In this document: positions 34,270 to 43,963 of the stretch, in pieces
How the letters are laid out: every line of letters begins with the position of its first letter
How positions within the stretch are numbered: position 1 is the first letter of the stretch
Origin: Flavobacteriaceae bacterium UBA3356
GTDB taxonomy: Bacteria; Bacteroidota; Bacteroidia; Flavobacteriales; Flavobacteriaceae
Direction of reading: 5' to 3'
DNA: 64,000 nucleotides
Assembly (NCBI GenBank): GCA_002360635.1
Contig: DEQW01000003.1
Span: forward strand, 518,966-582,965
Notes under the pieces: generated by a model
The model's input: only the letters and a program-made list of their open reading frames with translations
The model's database searches: none
What the model was told of the DNA's origin: nothing
Made by a program: the position numbers and the translations under genes

Positions 34270-34674
34270 TTAAGCAAACTCCGGTTCTAAAAGTTGTACG
34301 TTACTTTTTAAACGTTCAATTACAATGTTCATCATTCGTTTGTTGAGTGCAGAAGAGTCTTCAATATACACTTCATATTCGTGCAGCGTAAATTGGCCAA
34401 TGACCATTCCCTTCAATGAATTTCGAAACTTCATGTCCTTATGGATGGCATTATCAATATAATCCATCCGTTTTTCAACCGAAAGATCATAAAATACGTT
34501 TTTATGTTTTTGAACGTAATTTCTAAAAGCTGCCAACAATAAATTTTTCTGAAGCTTCACGACGGGGCGCAAGGTATTGTTCTGAAAATACTCTGCATCA
34601 CTCATTTGATTGTTGAATGTTGCCGAAGGAATTTCGGGGCGTAACTGCAATAAAACTTCGTCTCTAGTTTCCAT
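34270..34674 (-). CDS. conserved flavobacterial protein of unknown function
   Basis: A 134-residue soluble protein rich in charged helices (RPEIPSATFNNQMSDAEYFQ, LRPVVKLQKNLLLAAFRNYV, MKFRNSLKGMVIGQFTLHEY). I recall this family being labelled 'glyoxalase' in some genome records, but none of the glyoxalase metal or fold motifs is visible. It has no signal peptide or membrane helix. It is a single gene, convergent with rpsA. Its function is unknown. Confidence 0.8.
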   Translation of the reverse strand: METRDEVLLQLRPEIPSATFNNQMSDAEYFQNNTLRPVVKLQKNLLLAAFRNYVQKHKNVFYDLSVEKRMDYIDNAIHKDMKFRNSLKGMVIGQFTLHEYEVYIEDSSALNKRMMNIVIERLKSNVQLLEPEFA

Positions 34675-34828
34675 AATAATTGGGTTTTACTAAAATTATA
34701 CATTTTGAAAGCCTCTTTTTTCTGAAACCGATATAGTTATAAACGGCTTTTCAACAGTGTTTTGCCGTTAAAATCATCTTAATCCGTCCCTTTGTTTATG
34801 GTCTTTTGGGTACTTTTAAAAGAAAAAG

Positions 34829-36190
34829 ATGGCAACTAAAACTTCTATAAACCCATATACAGGTGCTGAAATAAAATCCTACAAAACACACACCAAACCC
34901 GAAATTCAAGATATTTTAACAAAAGCCGATAAACGGTTTTATTCGTGGCGGGAAACCTCTTTCACAGAACGAAAAAAACTGATGTTGGCAGCCGCTTCCG
35001 AATTAAAAAAGAATAAAGAAGAATATGCCAAAGAGATGACTTTAGAGATGGGAAAACCCCTAAAACAGGCCGTTTCTGAAATTGAAAAATGTGCTTGGGT
35101 GTGTGAGTACTACGCAGAAAATGCGGAAAATCAATTAAAAAATGAAATAATAAAAACCGATGCCCATAAAAGCTACGTTAGTTATGAGCCTATGGGCGTT
35201 GTACTTGCCATCATGCCCTGGAATTACCCTTTCTGGCAAGTTTTCCGTTTTGCAGCACCAGCTTTAATGGCTGGTAATATTGGAGTATTAAAGCACGCTT
35301 CCAATGTCTTTGGAAGTGCTTTGAACATTGAAAAAGTATTTAAACGTGCCGGATTTCCAGATAATTGCTTTACAACTTTGAAAGTAGGAAGTGGTGCTAT
35401 TGAAGAAATTATAGAAAACCCAATCGTAAAAGCGGTGACCTTAACGGGTAGTGGTCCTGCTGGTTCTGAAGTAGCATCAACGGCTGGAAAAAACATAAAA
35501 AAATCGGTTTTGGAACTCGGTGGAAATAACGCCTTGGTCGTTTTAAAAGATTGCGATATTGATAAAACAATTAATACTTGTGTGCAAGCCCGTTTTCAAA
35601 ACACAGGGCAGAGTTGCATTGCGGGAAAGCGTTTATTGATAGACAAATCCATTTCCGAAGAGTTTATTGAGAAATTAGTTTTAAAAGTTCGGGAATTGAA
35701 AAGTGGAGACCCAATGGACGAGGAAACTTTTATAGGCACATTAGCACGAGAAGATTTAGCAAAAGACTTAGAAGACCAGGTAAATAAATCCATAAAAGCT
35801 GGTGCGAAGCTAGAAATAGGAGGAAAGCGGCAAAACACTTATTTTGAACCTACGGTTGTAAGTGGGGTTACGCCTAAAATGGCAATGTTCAAAGAAGAAA
35901 CTTTTGGTCCGGCATTGTCGGTTACAACTTTCAAATCTGTAGATGAAGCGATTGAACTTTCCAATAACTCAAAATTTGGATTGGGTGTTTCTATTTTTTC
36001 TGAAAATATTGAAGCTGCTGAAAAAACTGCCTATCGTTTTGATGAAGGTGCTGTGTTTATAAACGAATTGGTGAAAAGTGATCCGCGCTTACCTTTTGGA
36101 GGTGTTAAGAACAGTGGATATGGCCGCGAATTAAGCGAACACGGAATTAGGGAGTTTGTAAATAGAAAAACCGTTTACATAAATAGATAA
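34829..36190 (+). CDS. aldehyde dehydrogenase, succinate-semialdehyde type (Sad/YneI-like)
   Basis: A 453-residue ALDH with Asn132 (MPWNYPFWQ), Glu229 (LELGGNN) and the catalytic Cys263 (GQSCIAGKR). The length and the LTGSGPAGSEVASTAGKNIKK segment resemble the NAD-dependent succinate-semialdehyde dehydrogenase group of the Sad/YneI kind more than the longer GabD group. It oxidises an aldehyde to an acid in the cytoplasm; the exact substrate is inferred. It stands alone with a shared terminator. Confidence 0.9.
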   Translation: MATKTSINPYTGAEIKSYKTHTKPEIQDILTKADKRFYSWRETSFTERKKLMLAAASELKKNKEEYAKEMTLEMGKPLKQAVSEIEKCAWVCEYYAENAENQLKNEIIKTDAHKSYVSYEPMGVVLAIMPWNYPFWQVFRFAAPALMAGNIGVLKHASNVFGSALNIEKVFKRAGFPDNCFTTLKVGSGAIEEIIENPIVKAVTLTGSGPAGSEVASTAGKNIKKSVLELGGNNALVVLKDCDIDKTINTCVQARFQNTGQSCIAGKRLLIDKSISEEFIEKLVLKVRELKSGDPMDEETFIGTLAREDLAKDLEDQVNKSIKAGAKLEIGGKRQNTYFEPTVVSGVTPKMAMFKEETFGPALSVTTFKSVDEAIELSNNSKFGLGVSIFSENIEAAEKTAYRFDEGAVFINELVKSDPRLPFGGVKNSGYGRELSEHGIREFVNRKTVYINR

Positions 36191-36191
36191 A

Positions 36192-36220
36192 AAAAGCTCG
36201 CAAGCACATTGCGAGCTTTT
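36192..36220. terminator. bidirectional terminator between ALDH and Asp-box gene
   Basis: A perfect 12-bp stem (AAAAGCTCGCAA/TTGCGAGCTTTT) with a five-base loop GCACA; A and T runs at the ends serve both strands. Confidence 0.88.
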
Positions 36221-36238
36221 ATATATAATATTATTTAA

Positions 36239-39200
36239 TTAATCTTCAGAAAGAAATTCTTCTTTCGTTTTAATAGTTGGTTTCTCAAGCTCGTTTTTGT
36301 CTAAAAATTTCATGAATTTTTCACCTTCTTTGTTTTTAATAGTTGAGTAACGCTTTTTAGCCTCAGTAAACTCTTCAGAAATTAATTCCAAATTTTGTTT
36401 TTGGGATGCTGTTACTCGACTAAAAGAACCTGCAATATTCGAGTATAAATCGGCCATACGCTCTCTTAATTCTGGCTCAGCAGCAGCAACGTAATTATCA
36501 CCGGTTGTAATAACTAAATCTTTCCGAAGGTCTTCTAGTTCATCTTGTAACTTTTGAGCTTGTTTTTCACCTTTTGGATGATTTTCAATTACTGAATTAG
36601 CTTTGTTCTGCAGTTCGCCTAACTCATACACCATATATGCTAACTCTTCGACCATATTGAATAATTGCTTAGTTAGCTGTTCTTGCTCTTTACGCTCCTT
36701 TAATGTAGTTAAGGATTTTTCATCATATTTTACATCTATTGTGGTTTCGTATTTGTCTTTACCTTTTGTTAACACTACTTTGTAAGTGCCTGCAGGTACT
36801 CGAGGCGCTGTAAACCCTCCGTATGAAAGTGTTTTTCCAGCTGCCATTTTTGGAATAGAACTCGTATAATTCCAGTTTACAATATTGATGCCTTTTGATT
36901 TCCCAGGAGAAAGGGAAGCTATTTTGTTCCCCTCCATATCTTGGATTTCCATTTCCATTTTTCCGAAAGTATGTCTCTTCTTTAAATAGTAAGCTATCCT
37001 AGCTGAAGTTGGTTTATTGCCGCCTACAAATTGTGTTTCCGTTCCAAAACTACCGCTAAAACCACTTTCTTCTGGCATAGTGAAAGCTTCTGTGTCGAAA
37101 AAGTGAACGTCTTTTTCTAAAATCGATGCGTTAAGTTGACGTAATGGACTTATATCATCGATTATAATAACACCGCGTCCGTGGGTACCCATAACAATGT
37201 CGTTAGTTTGCTTTTGCATATCGATAAAATGAACGGCAACCGGTGGCATGTTATTTGTAAAGTGTGACCAGTTTTTTCCGCCATCAATAGTTACGTACAG
37301 CCCCATCTCGGTACCTAAAAACAACAAATCTTCATTTTCATAATCTTCTTGAATGTTTCGGACAAAAGCATTTTTTTGAATATCTTCTGAAATGATTGAC
37401 TTCCAAGTTTTACCATAATCGGTTGTTTTTAAGGCGTATGGTTTCATATCACCTGTTGTATGGCCTTCAAAAACTGCATAAGCAGTTCCTTTTCCATGCA
37501 GACTGGCTTCAATGTGATACACCCAAGTATTTGCCGGAATACCTGTTAAATTTTCGGTAACGTTGTTCCAATTTTTTCCACCATCGGTTGTTACTTGTAC
37601 ATTTCCGTCATCAGTTCCTACCCAAATAATGTTTTCATCTAAGGGGGATTCTGCGATTGTAAAAATTGTCGTATGGTTTTCAGCGCCACTATTGTCAACC
37701 GAAAGCCCACCAGATTCTGATTGATCTTGTTTTTTAGGGTCGTTGGTAGTCAAGTCGGGAGAAATTATTTGCCATGTTTCGCCCATATCTTCACTTTTAT
37801 GTACAAATTGGCTTCCCATATAAAAGCGGTCTGGAGCGTGAGTACTTACTGCCATTGGCGCATTCCAGTTAAAACGTAATTCAGCATCTCCTTTTTTAGG
37901 CAAAGGTTGTATGGTTCGGGTTCTATTTCTATCTACATCATATCGCCAAACGTTTTCAGCACCTTGCATTTCAGAATAAATAATATTTTTTGTTGGGTGT
38001 TTCAGGACTCTAAATCCGTCGCCATAACCAACGCTATTCCAATCACGGGCATTTACTCCTCCAGGGGAAGAAGAAGGGCCATACCAGCTTCCATTGTCCT
38101 GCAAACCACCATATACGTTATAAGGTTCAGCTTTATCAGTACTAATATGATAAAATTGTGAAAGTGGAAGGTCTTCTACAATTTCGAAAACCGAACCACC
38201 ATCCCAAGAACGGTATAAACCACCATCTGTAGCTGAATACATAATGTCGCTATCGTTTATATGGAACGTGATATCATGAATATCGGCGTGCATATTCCCC
38301 AGGTTTTTAAAGGTTTTTCCACCATCCCGGCTTATGGAACCAGTAAGACCACCTTTTACAACAATATCAGGGTTTTTAGGGTCAACAGTAATACGAGAGA
38401 AGTAAAATGGACGCACGGTAAGACCGAAATCATTATTTAAATGTTCCCAGCTTTTCCCGGCATCGGTAGATTTCCAAAGTCCGTTTTTATCTTTTTCTTC
38501 GGTTTCTAATACCGAATATAAAATGTTGTTGTCACTTGGAGCCACCGCAATGGCAATTCTACCTAAATCACCTTTTGGAAATCCGTTGTGTATTTTATTC
38601 CACGTTTTACCACTATCAGTAGATTTGTACAAGGCACTGTTTTCACCACCAGAACTAAAACTCCAGCCGGTACGTCTAAACTGCCACATAGAGGCGTACA
38701 ATACATTAGGATTTTCAGGATCCATAATGACATCTGCCGCTCCAGTGGAAGGGCCAACATATAAAATTTTATTCCAAGTTTTCCCGCCATCGGTTGTTTT
38801 ATAAACGCCACGGTCTTCACTATCACTCCATAGAGCGCCTAAAACACCTACATAAATTTCATTTGTGTTATTGGGGTTGATAACTATTGAAGCAATGCGT
38901 TCACTGTTTTCAAATCCAGGAACTTCCTTCCAGTTAGTACCTCCGTCAGTTGATTTAAATAAGCCATCACCAACAGAAACTGAGTTACGTGTCCATGTTT
39001 CACCAGTACCTACCCAAATATTCTGATCAGGATTTTTGGGATCTAATGTAACAACACCGATAGATTGTACGTGTTTATCAAAAATAGGGGTGAAGGTTGC
39101 GCCTCCATCATTTGATTTCCAAACACCACCACCAGCAGTACCAATGTAGATAATTCGTGTATTGGTTGGGTGCATTTCAATATCGTTAATACGACCACTC

Positions 39201-39331
39201 ATTAATGCAGGACCTATATGGCGAGCTTCCATATCGCCAAATAATTCTTTTCCTTTTAAAGCGGTTTCTTGGGCTGAAGTTGATATAGGCAAGAGAGCCA
39301 ATATCAATAAGGTGTACAGTAATTTTTTCAT
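36239..39331 (-). CDS. secreted Asp-box (BNR/sortilin-like) beta-propeller protein
   Basis: A 1030-residue exported protein with a signal peptide ending STSAQ. About eleven Asp-box motifs (SxDxGxTW) are visible, for example STDGGTNWKE, TTDGGKTWNK, STDSGKTWNK and TTDGGKNWNN, spread over residues 60-690 as expected for one or two propellers of the Vps10/sortilin-like type. A helical coiled region follows (about 870-990). No sialidase FRIP or catalytic motif was found, so it should not be called a sialidase. The likely role is a scaffold or binding protein in the envelope. Confidence 0.87.
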   Translation of the reverse strand: MKKLLYTLLILALLPISTSAQETALKGKELFGDMEARHIGPALMSGRINDIEMHPTNTRIIYIGTAGGGVWKSNDGGATFTPIFDKHVQSIGVVTLDPKNPDQNIWVGTGETWTRNSVSVGDGLFKSTDGGTNWKEVPGFENSERIASIVINPNNTNEIYVGVLGALWSDSEDRGVYKTTDGGKTWNKILYVGPSTGAADVIMDPENPNVLYASMWQFRRTGWSFSSGGENSALYKSTDSGKTWNKIHNGFPKGDLGRIAIAVAPSDNNILYSVLETEEKDKNGLWKSTDAGKSWEHLNNDFGLTVRPFYFSRITVDPKNPDIVVKGGLTGSISRDGGKTFKNLGNMHADIHDITFHINDSDIMYSATDGGLYRSWDGGSVFEIVEDLPLSQFYHISTDKAEPYNVYGGLQDNGSWYGPSSSPGGVNARDWNSVGYGDGFRVLKHPTKNIIYSEMQGAENVWRYDVDRNRTRTIQPLPKKGDAELRFNWNAPMAVSTHAPDRFYMGSQFVHKSEDMGETWQIISPDLTTNDPKKQDQSESGGLSVDNSGAENHTTIFTIAESPLDENIIWVGTDDGNVQVTTDGGKNWNNVTENLTGIPANTWVYHIEASLHGKGTAYAVFEGHTTGDMKPYALKTTDYGKTWKSIISEDIQKNAFVRNIQEDYENEDLLFLGTEMGLYVTIDGGKNWSHFTNNMPPVAVHFIDMQKQTNDIVMGTHGRGVIIIDDISPLRQLNASILEKDVHFFDTEAFTMPEESGFSGSFGTETQFVGGNKPTSARIAYYLKKRHTFGKMEMEIQDMEGNKIASLSPGKSKGINIVNWNYTSSIPKMAAGKTLSYGGFTAPRVPAGTYKVVLTKGKDKYETTIDVKYDEKSLTTLKERKEQEQLTKQLFNMVEELAYMVYELGELQNKANSVIENHPKGEKQAQKLQDELEDLRKDLVITTGDNYVAAAEPELRERMADLYSNIAGSFSRVTASQKQNLELISEEFTEAKKRYSTIKNKEGEKFMKFLDKNELEKPTIKTKEEFLSED

Positions 39332-39367
39332 GGATTGGTTTTTTAGAAATAAATTATGACTAAGAAT

Positions 39368-39395
39368 AAAAAATCCCCGTCGAGCGGGGATTTTT
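39368..39395. terminator. terminator between lipoprotein-sorting-like gene and Asp-box gene
   Basis: AAAAATCCCCG/CGGGGATTTTT is an 11-bp perfect stem with A and T runs, downstream of the minus-strand gene at 39412. Confidence 0.9.
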
Positions 39396-39411
39396 AAGTT
39401 ATTTTATTGAT

Positions 39412-40146
39412 TTATTCAGGGAAAGCAAACATGCCTTCGCTTATTTCTGGATTTAATGTAATTTCTTTCACCTTAAGGTTTTGACCAGAAATCCCCATAT
39501 CGAAAGGAAAATATAGGCCATCTACTTCTTGATAATCACTCATTGAGTTTGTCATTGTTTGCCCTTTCATAGGACCTTGTTGAACTTCACTTTGAGTTGC
39601 AATAGGAACAAAGTTTTCAGTTTCAAAAAAGTAATATGTTACATTAGGAACTTCCTTACCATCAACCATCATCGGTTCTTTGGTTAACTTAACCTTATGG
39701 GTTTCGGTACCTTCGATAGTTTCTTTCCCCATTAACTCTAGAGAATATCCTTTTTCAGCGTAATTGAAAAAAGGAGAAGGAAAATCTTTTTTAGCCTGTT
39801 GCTTCATATTTTCGTTCATTTCAGCATCACTCTTCTCAGGTTGCATGGTCATCATATTAGTGGTCCAGAGCGTTTCACCGTCAAAAGCCATTTGTTTAAT
39901 TTCTTGCCCTTGAAAGTTGATAGTAACTAGTTGCTTACCATCCTTTGTTTGAATTACATCAACGGGAATTTCCATTCCTTGAGCATTTACGCTACCAGAA
40001 ATTTTGATACCTTCTAAGTTTCCCCACGCATCTTTTCCACCGGTGTTTTCAAAATAATTGTCAATAATTTCATCTGCTGTTTGTGCTGTAAGTGGAGCTA
40101 CAGCTATTAGCAATAAAGCGATGAATAGTGTTTTTGCAGTTTTCAT
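39412..40146 (-). CDS. exported protein resembling outer-membrane lipoprotein-sorting proteins
   Basis: A 244-residue protein when started at the ATG that gives the signal peptide MKTAKTLFIALLLIAVAPLTAQ. An ATG 45 bp upstream would add 15 residues without signal-peptide character, so it was rejected. The mature part starts TADEIIDNYFENTGGKDAWG and continues with beta strands of the LolA/LolB-like type (VTINFQGQEIKQMAFDGETLW, HKVKLTKEPMMVDGKEV, VDGLYFPFDMGISG). Bacteroidota carry several such proteins. The substrate is unknown. It is downstream of no operon partner. Confidence 0.82.
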   Translation of the reverse strand: MKTAKTLFIALLLIAVAPLTAQTADEIIDNYFENTGGKDAWGNLEGIKISGSVNAQGMEIPVDVIQTKDGKQLVTINFQGQEIKQMAFDGETLWTTNMMTMQPEKSDAEMNENMKQQAKKDFPSPFFNYAEKGYSLELMGKETIEGTETHKVKLTKEPMMVDGKEVPNVTYYFFETENFVPIATQSEVQQGPMKGQTMTNSMSDYQEVDGLYFPFDMGISGQNLKVKEITLNPEISEGMFAFPE

Positions 40147-40273
40147 GTTATATCTGTTATGGTTTATTGTAAAAGTAAGACACTTTTTCAATGATTATGT
40201 TACAATATATAGAATTTTTTTTCAGAAGAAAAAAGTTACAAAACTCGTACCTTTACTCTAAAAGATAGATGCT

Positions 40274-41161
40274 ATGAAATTTGGTAAAGTTGACGACCCC
40301 TCAAAAATAGATTTTACATTACCTAAAGATCATCCAGACACAAAAAAAACGCTTTCTAACTATAAACCTGTTTCTACACCCAATTTATATGTAGGTTGTG
40401 CAAAATGGAACCGGGCCGATTTAAAAGGGTTTTATCCCAGAGGCACAAAAGATGAATTGGAATATTACTCTAGGCAGTTTAACAGCATCGAGTTAAATGC
40501 TACCTTTTATCGAATTTTTCCGGCCGATGTTTTTGCAGGATGGTATGAAAAAACACCAGCAGATTTTCGCTTTTTCCCAAAGTTTTTTCAAGGAGTTTCG
40601 CATTGGAAGCGGTTAAATGATTTTGAAGGTTATTTGAACGAGTATTTACTAAACGCTTCAAACCTGAAAGAAAAGCTGGAAATGGCTTTTCTACAAACAC
40701 ACAATAATTTTAAGCCTACCAATATGGATAGGCTAGACCCATTTTTTAAGGCGATACATAAGGATATGCGCATTGCCGTTGAATTTAGGCATACCGATTG
40801 GTTTAATGATGAAGCTATCTCGGAAGAATTATACAAGATTCTTGAAAAGAATGATGTTACAAATATTATAGTAGATTCTGCTGGACGACGCGACTTGCTA
40901 CATATGCGAATGACAACTGATAGTGCTTTTATACGCTATAATGGTTCAAATCACGAAAGCGATTATACACGGTTGGATGATTGGTTAGATAGACTGGAAG
41001 AATGGGTTAAGCAAGGCTTACAGAACATCTACTTTTTTGTGCATCAAAATGTTGAAAAGGCGTCGCCTTTACTTTCGGCTTATTTTATAGAAAAGGCGAA
41101 TAAACGTTTTGGTACTGATGTGAAAATTCCAAAAATGGACAAAACTAAAACCTTATTTTAA
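40274..41161 (+). CDS. DUF72 (YecE-like) TIM-barrel protein
   Basis: A 295-residue cytoplasmic protein with the family motifs YVGCAKWNRADLKGFYP, FNSIELNATFYRI, FRFFPKFFQGVSHWKRL and MRIAVEFRHTDWFN. DUF72 proteins form a TIM barrel; their reaction is unknown, and links to DNA or nucleotide handling have been proposed. The thioesterase gene starts just one base after the stop, so the two are cotranscribed. Confidence 0.88.
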   Translation: MKFGKVDDPSKIDFTLPKDHPDTKKTLSNYKPVSTPNLYVGCAKWNRADLKGFYPRGTKDELEYYSRQFNSIELNATFYRIFPADVFAGWYEKTPADFRFFPKFFQGVSHWKRLNDFEGYLNEYLLNASNLKEKLEMAFLQTHNNFKPTNMDRLDPFFKAIHKDMRIAVEFRHTDWFNDEAISEELYKILEKNDVTNIIVDSAGRRDLLHMRMTTDSAFIRYNGSNHESDYTRLDDWLDRLEEWVKQGLQNIYFFVHQNVEKASPLLSAYFIEKANKRFGTDVKIPKMDKTKTLF

Positions 41162-41162
41162 A

Positions 41163-41552
41163 ATGAACTTTCATACTCGTAAATGGATAAAACCCGAAGA
41201 TTTAAATCCCAATGGCACCTTGTTTGGTGGTCGGCTCTTAGAGTGGATTGACGAAGAATCTGCCTTATATGCCATTATTCAATTGGAAAACCCTAAGACA
41301 GTTACAAAATATATGAGTGAAATTAATTTTCGTAGCTCAGCTAAAAAGGGCGACATAATTGAAATAGGTCTGGAAGCTGTAAAGTTTGGAACTTCTTCGT
41401 TAACACTGGCTTGTGAAGTGCGTAACAAAATGACCCGTGAAGTAATAATTACCATCGATACAATAATTATGGTAAGTTTAGATGAAAACGGTAAACCAAA
41501 ACCCCACGGCAAAAAAGAAATAGAATTTGTAAAAGACCGATTAGAAGATTAA
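41163..41552 (+). CDS. acyl-CoA thioesterase, hotdog fold (YciA-like)
   Basis: A 129-residue single-hotdog protein. NPNGTLFGGRLLEWIDEESALYAI is the active-site helix, with Asp in place, and the second half KKGDIIEIGLEAVKFGTSSL follows the YciA-type pattern. Hexameric enzymes of this family hydrolyse acyl-CoA. The physiological acyl chain is unknown. It is the second gene of an operon with DUF72; the next gene is convergent, 10 bp away. Confidence 0.85.
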   Translation: MNFHTRKWIKPEDLNPNGTLFGGRLLEWIDEESALYAIIQLENPKTVTKYMSEINFRSSAKKGDIIEIGLEAVKFGTSSLTLACEVRNKMTREVIITIDTIIMVSLDENGKPKPHGKKEIEFVKDRLED

Positions 41553-41562
41553 AACCTAAAAG

Positions 41563-42639
41563 TTACATATCTAATTCTACTTTTTGAACACCATTAGCTT
41601 GTTCTTTAGCACGTTCTAATTGATCTTGAGTGGGTTTTTTAGGTTGTTGTTCTGCAGCGTTTTCAGGTTCAAAACTCAGTTTGGTATACGTAGGAAAATG
41701 ATCCGAATTAATATCACTTCCCAACGAAATATCAATGGCTCTAAATTCACTTGAAATAAAAATATGATCTAACGGCCAACGCATTATAAAACTTTTTGCA
41801 TCGAACGTATTATAAAATCCACGGCCTTTTCTTACATCTAATAATTCGGCAACATTATAAAACAACGAGGTAGTTGCAGACCAAGCAACATCGTTAAAGT
41901 CTCCAATAACAAGCACAGGATATTTAGACTTTCGGCTCAAATTTGCTATTTTCATCATTTCGGCATCTCTATCAGAAGATTTTGGGTTGTGTTGAGGCAT
42001 TGGTGGCGTAGGGTGTATGGTATATAACTGTATAGTGTCTCCAGAATTTAACAATACTTGGGTATGGATGGATGGAATGCCTTTGTCCACCAAATACTTT
42101 ACTTCTGGCTCTATCAATTTAAGCTTCGAGTAAAGCAGCATTCCATAGGTATTATCTAAAGGAACGGAAACATCATATTTATAGTCTTCGGAAATATTTG
42201 TGTCAATATTTTCTTTCCAACTAGTGTTTGTTTCAACAAACAAGAGAATGTCGGCATCGTGCTTTTTTATATCCTGTATAAGTTTTTGTTTTTCTTTGTT
42301 TTTTTGGTACACATTTGCTGTGTATAATGAGATCGTTTTTTCAGGGTTGTTGTTTTTTGCTTCCAATACTTCAAAATCTGCAAAAGGAGTGTAAGGGTAT
42401 ATTTTTGTAAGTTGAAAAATAAAACAACAAAGAATTCCTATGGCGAAAATATAATCCTCAACACGTTTAATTTCAAAACGCATAAAATACGTAATGAGCG
42501 CTGTGAACGTTAAAATGGTTAGTTGTATATGGGGAAAATCGAATATTCTAATCCACCAATAATCGATGGCTATTAAGGGAAGTAACGTTAAAACGATTGC
42601 CAAGCCGCCAAATACTTGGAGTACGGGTTTTAATTTCAT
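41563..42639 (-). CDS. membrane-anchored endonuclease/exonuclease/phosphatase-family protein
   Basis: With the start at MKLKPVLQVF the protein has 358 residues. Three N-terminal membrane helices (about 5-75) precede an EEP-fold domain (about 95-320) with TANVYQKNKEKQKLI, LLFVETNTSW, VIGDFNDVAWS and SDHFPTYTKL; these contain the metal Glu, the Asp-Asn pair and the final Asp-His. The C-terminus is Gln/Pro-rich. An upstream in-frame ATG exists, but it lies inside the mscS gene. It follows that gene by 40 bp and is probably cotranscribed. The substrate, DNA, sugar-phosphate or lipid-phosphate, is unknown. Confidence 0.85.
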   Translation of the reverse strand: MKLKPVLQVFGGLAIVLTLLPLIAIDYWWIRIFDFPHIQLTILTFTALITYFMRFEIKRVEDYIFAIGILCCFIFQLTKIYPYTPFADFEVLEAKNNNPEKTISLYTANVYQKNKEKQKLIQDIKKHDADILLFVETNTSWKENIDTNISEDYKYDVSVPLDNTYGMLLYSKLKLIEPEVKYLVDKGIPSIHTQVLLNSGDTIQLYTIHPTPPMPQHNPKSSDRDAEMMKIANLSRKSKYPVLVIGDFNDVAWSATTSLFYNVAELLDVRKGRGFYNTFDAKSFIMRWPLDHIFISSEFRAIDISLGSDINSDHFPTYTKLSFEPENAAEQQPKKPTQDQLERAKEQANGVQKVELDM

Positions 42640-42679
42640 AAAAAAAAAAGTAGTTTGTTCCTTTAAAGATAAAGGTTTG

Positions 42680-43963
42680 TTACTTAGTTGAATTAAAATT
42701 AGCAGAAATTTGCGAAACATCTTTCCCAGAAGGTACTTCAAAAAGTTCTAGTCCAAAGTAAGGTATCGCAGCGATTAGGTGATCAAATATATCGGCTTGA
42801 ATGTGCTCGTAATTTTCCCAGCGCTTATCGTGACTAAAGCAAAATATTTCAACGGGGATGCCACGATCTGTTGGGGCTAAATGTCGAACCATTAAAAATA
42901 AATCTTTATTAATGGCGGGGTTTTCATGTAGAAAAGCATCAGCATATTTTCTGAAAATCCCCAAATTCGTTTGGTTTCGGCCATTTAACAAAACAGACTT
43001 ATCTGCTTCAGTTTTAAGGTTATATTTTTGGACATCCTTCTCACGGTGCTCAATATATGGTTTGATTAACTGAATTTTTTTCAATTCTTCAATTTCTTCT
43101 GAAGACAAAAATTTCACCGAAGTTTGCTTTATAAACAAGGAGCGCTTTATTCGTCTTCCTGCAGATTCTTGCATTCCGCGCCAGTTTTGAAAGGAATCGG
43201 AAATTAAACTATAGGTAGGAATCGTTGTAAACGTGTGGTCAAAATTTTGTACGGTAACTGTGGCCAAGCTTATTTCAGTAACATAACCATCAGCTCCATA
43301 TTTGCTAAAGGTAATCCAGTCGCCAATCCGAACAATATCGTTTACCGAAACCTGAATACTGGCAACAAAACCTAAAATAGTATCCTTAAATATCAATAGC
43401 ATAACTGCCGAAGCAGCTCCCAGAGTAGCTAAACTAAAAATGGAATATCCCGTTAAAATATTGATGATAAAGAAAATACCAATTCCCCATCCAAAAATCA
43501 TAAGGACTTGTTGGTAGCTTTCTAACGGTTTATCATGAAAACGAGGTTTATGCTCTAAATAACTTCGTGTTGTTTTTAAAATGCTTCGGAAAACAAGAAC
43601 AGAAAGTATAATTAGGTACACATCGATTATTCTAAGCAAGAATTTTAGAATAAAAGTGTATTCAGCAAAGATTATCGGTATTGTGTACCAGACTATAATT
43701 AAAGGAAAAAAGTGAGCAACAAAACGCGGAAAATTACTTTTAATTAGAAAATCGTCAAAAGTAGATTTTGTTTTATCGCTAAAAGCTTTAAAAACCTGGA
43801 CGATAAATTTCCTGACAAAAATATCAATCAAAGTAACTACAAAGGCAAGTACAACACAGTTAATTACCGTATTTAAAAATATTGCCAAATCTTCATCCAT
43901 ACCTGCATTTACAAAATATTCCTGAAGCCAGCAGAGGTAATATTTAAGTGTTTCTTGATCCAT
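42680..43963 (-). CDS. MscS-family mechanosensitive channel, YbdG-like
   Basis: A 427-residue membrane protein with several N-terminal helices (about 22-205) and a pore-lining region LATLGAASAVMLLIFKDTILGFVASIQ, then the MscS beta domain (VRIGDWITFSKYGADGYVTEISLATVTVQNFDHTFTTIPTYSLI). The long helices and extra C-terminal domain fit the YbdG subgroup, which releases solutes under hypo-osmotic shock. It lies between a one-base overlap with the upstream DUF3817 gene and the nuclease-like gene. Confidence 0.9.
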   Translation of the reverse strand: MDQETLKYYLCWLQEYFVNAGMDEDLAIFLNTVINCVVLAFVVTLIDIFVRKFIVQVFKAFSDKTKSTFDDFLIKSNFPRFVAHFFPLIIVWYTIPIIFAEYTFILKFLLRIIDVYLIILSVLVFRSILKTTRSYLEHKPRFHDKPLESYQQVLMIFGWGIGIFFIINILTGYSIFSLATLGAASAVMLLIFKDTILGFVASIQVSVNDIVRIGDWITFSKYGADGYVTEISLATVTVQNFDHTFTTIPTYSLISDSFQNWRGMQESAGRRIKRSLFIKQTSVKFLSSEEIEELKKIQLIKPYIEHREKDVQKYNLKTEADKSVLLNGRNQTNLGIFRKYADAFLHENPAINKDLFLMVRHLAPTDRGIPVEIFCFSHDKRWENYEHIQADIFDHLIAAIPYFGLELFEVPSGKDVSQISANFNSTK

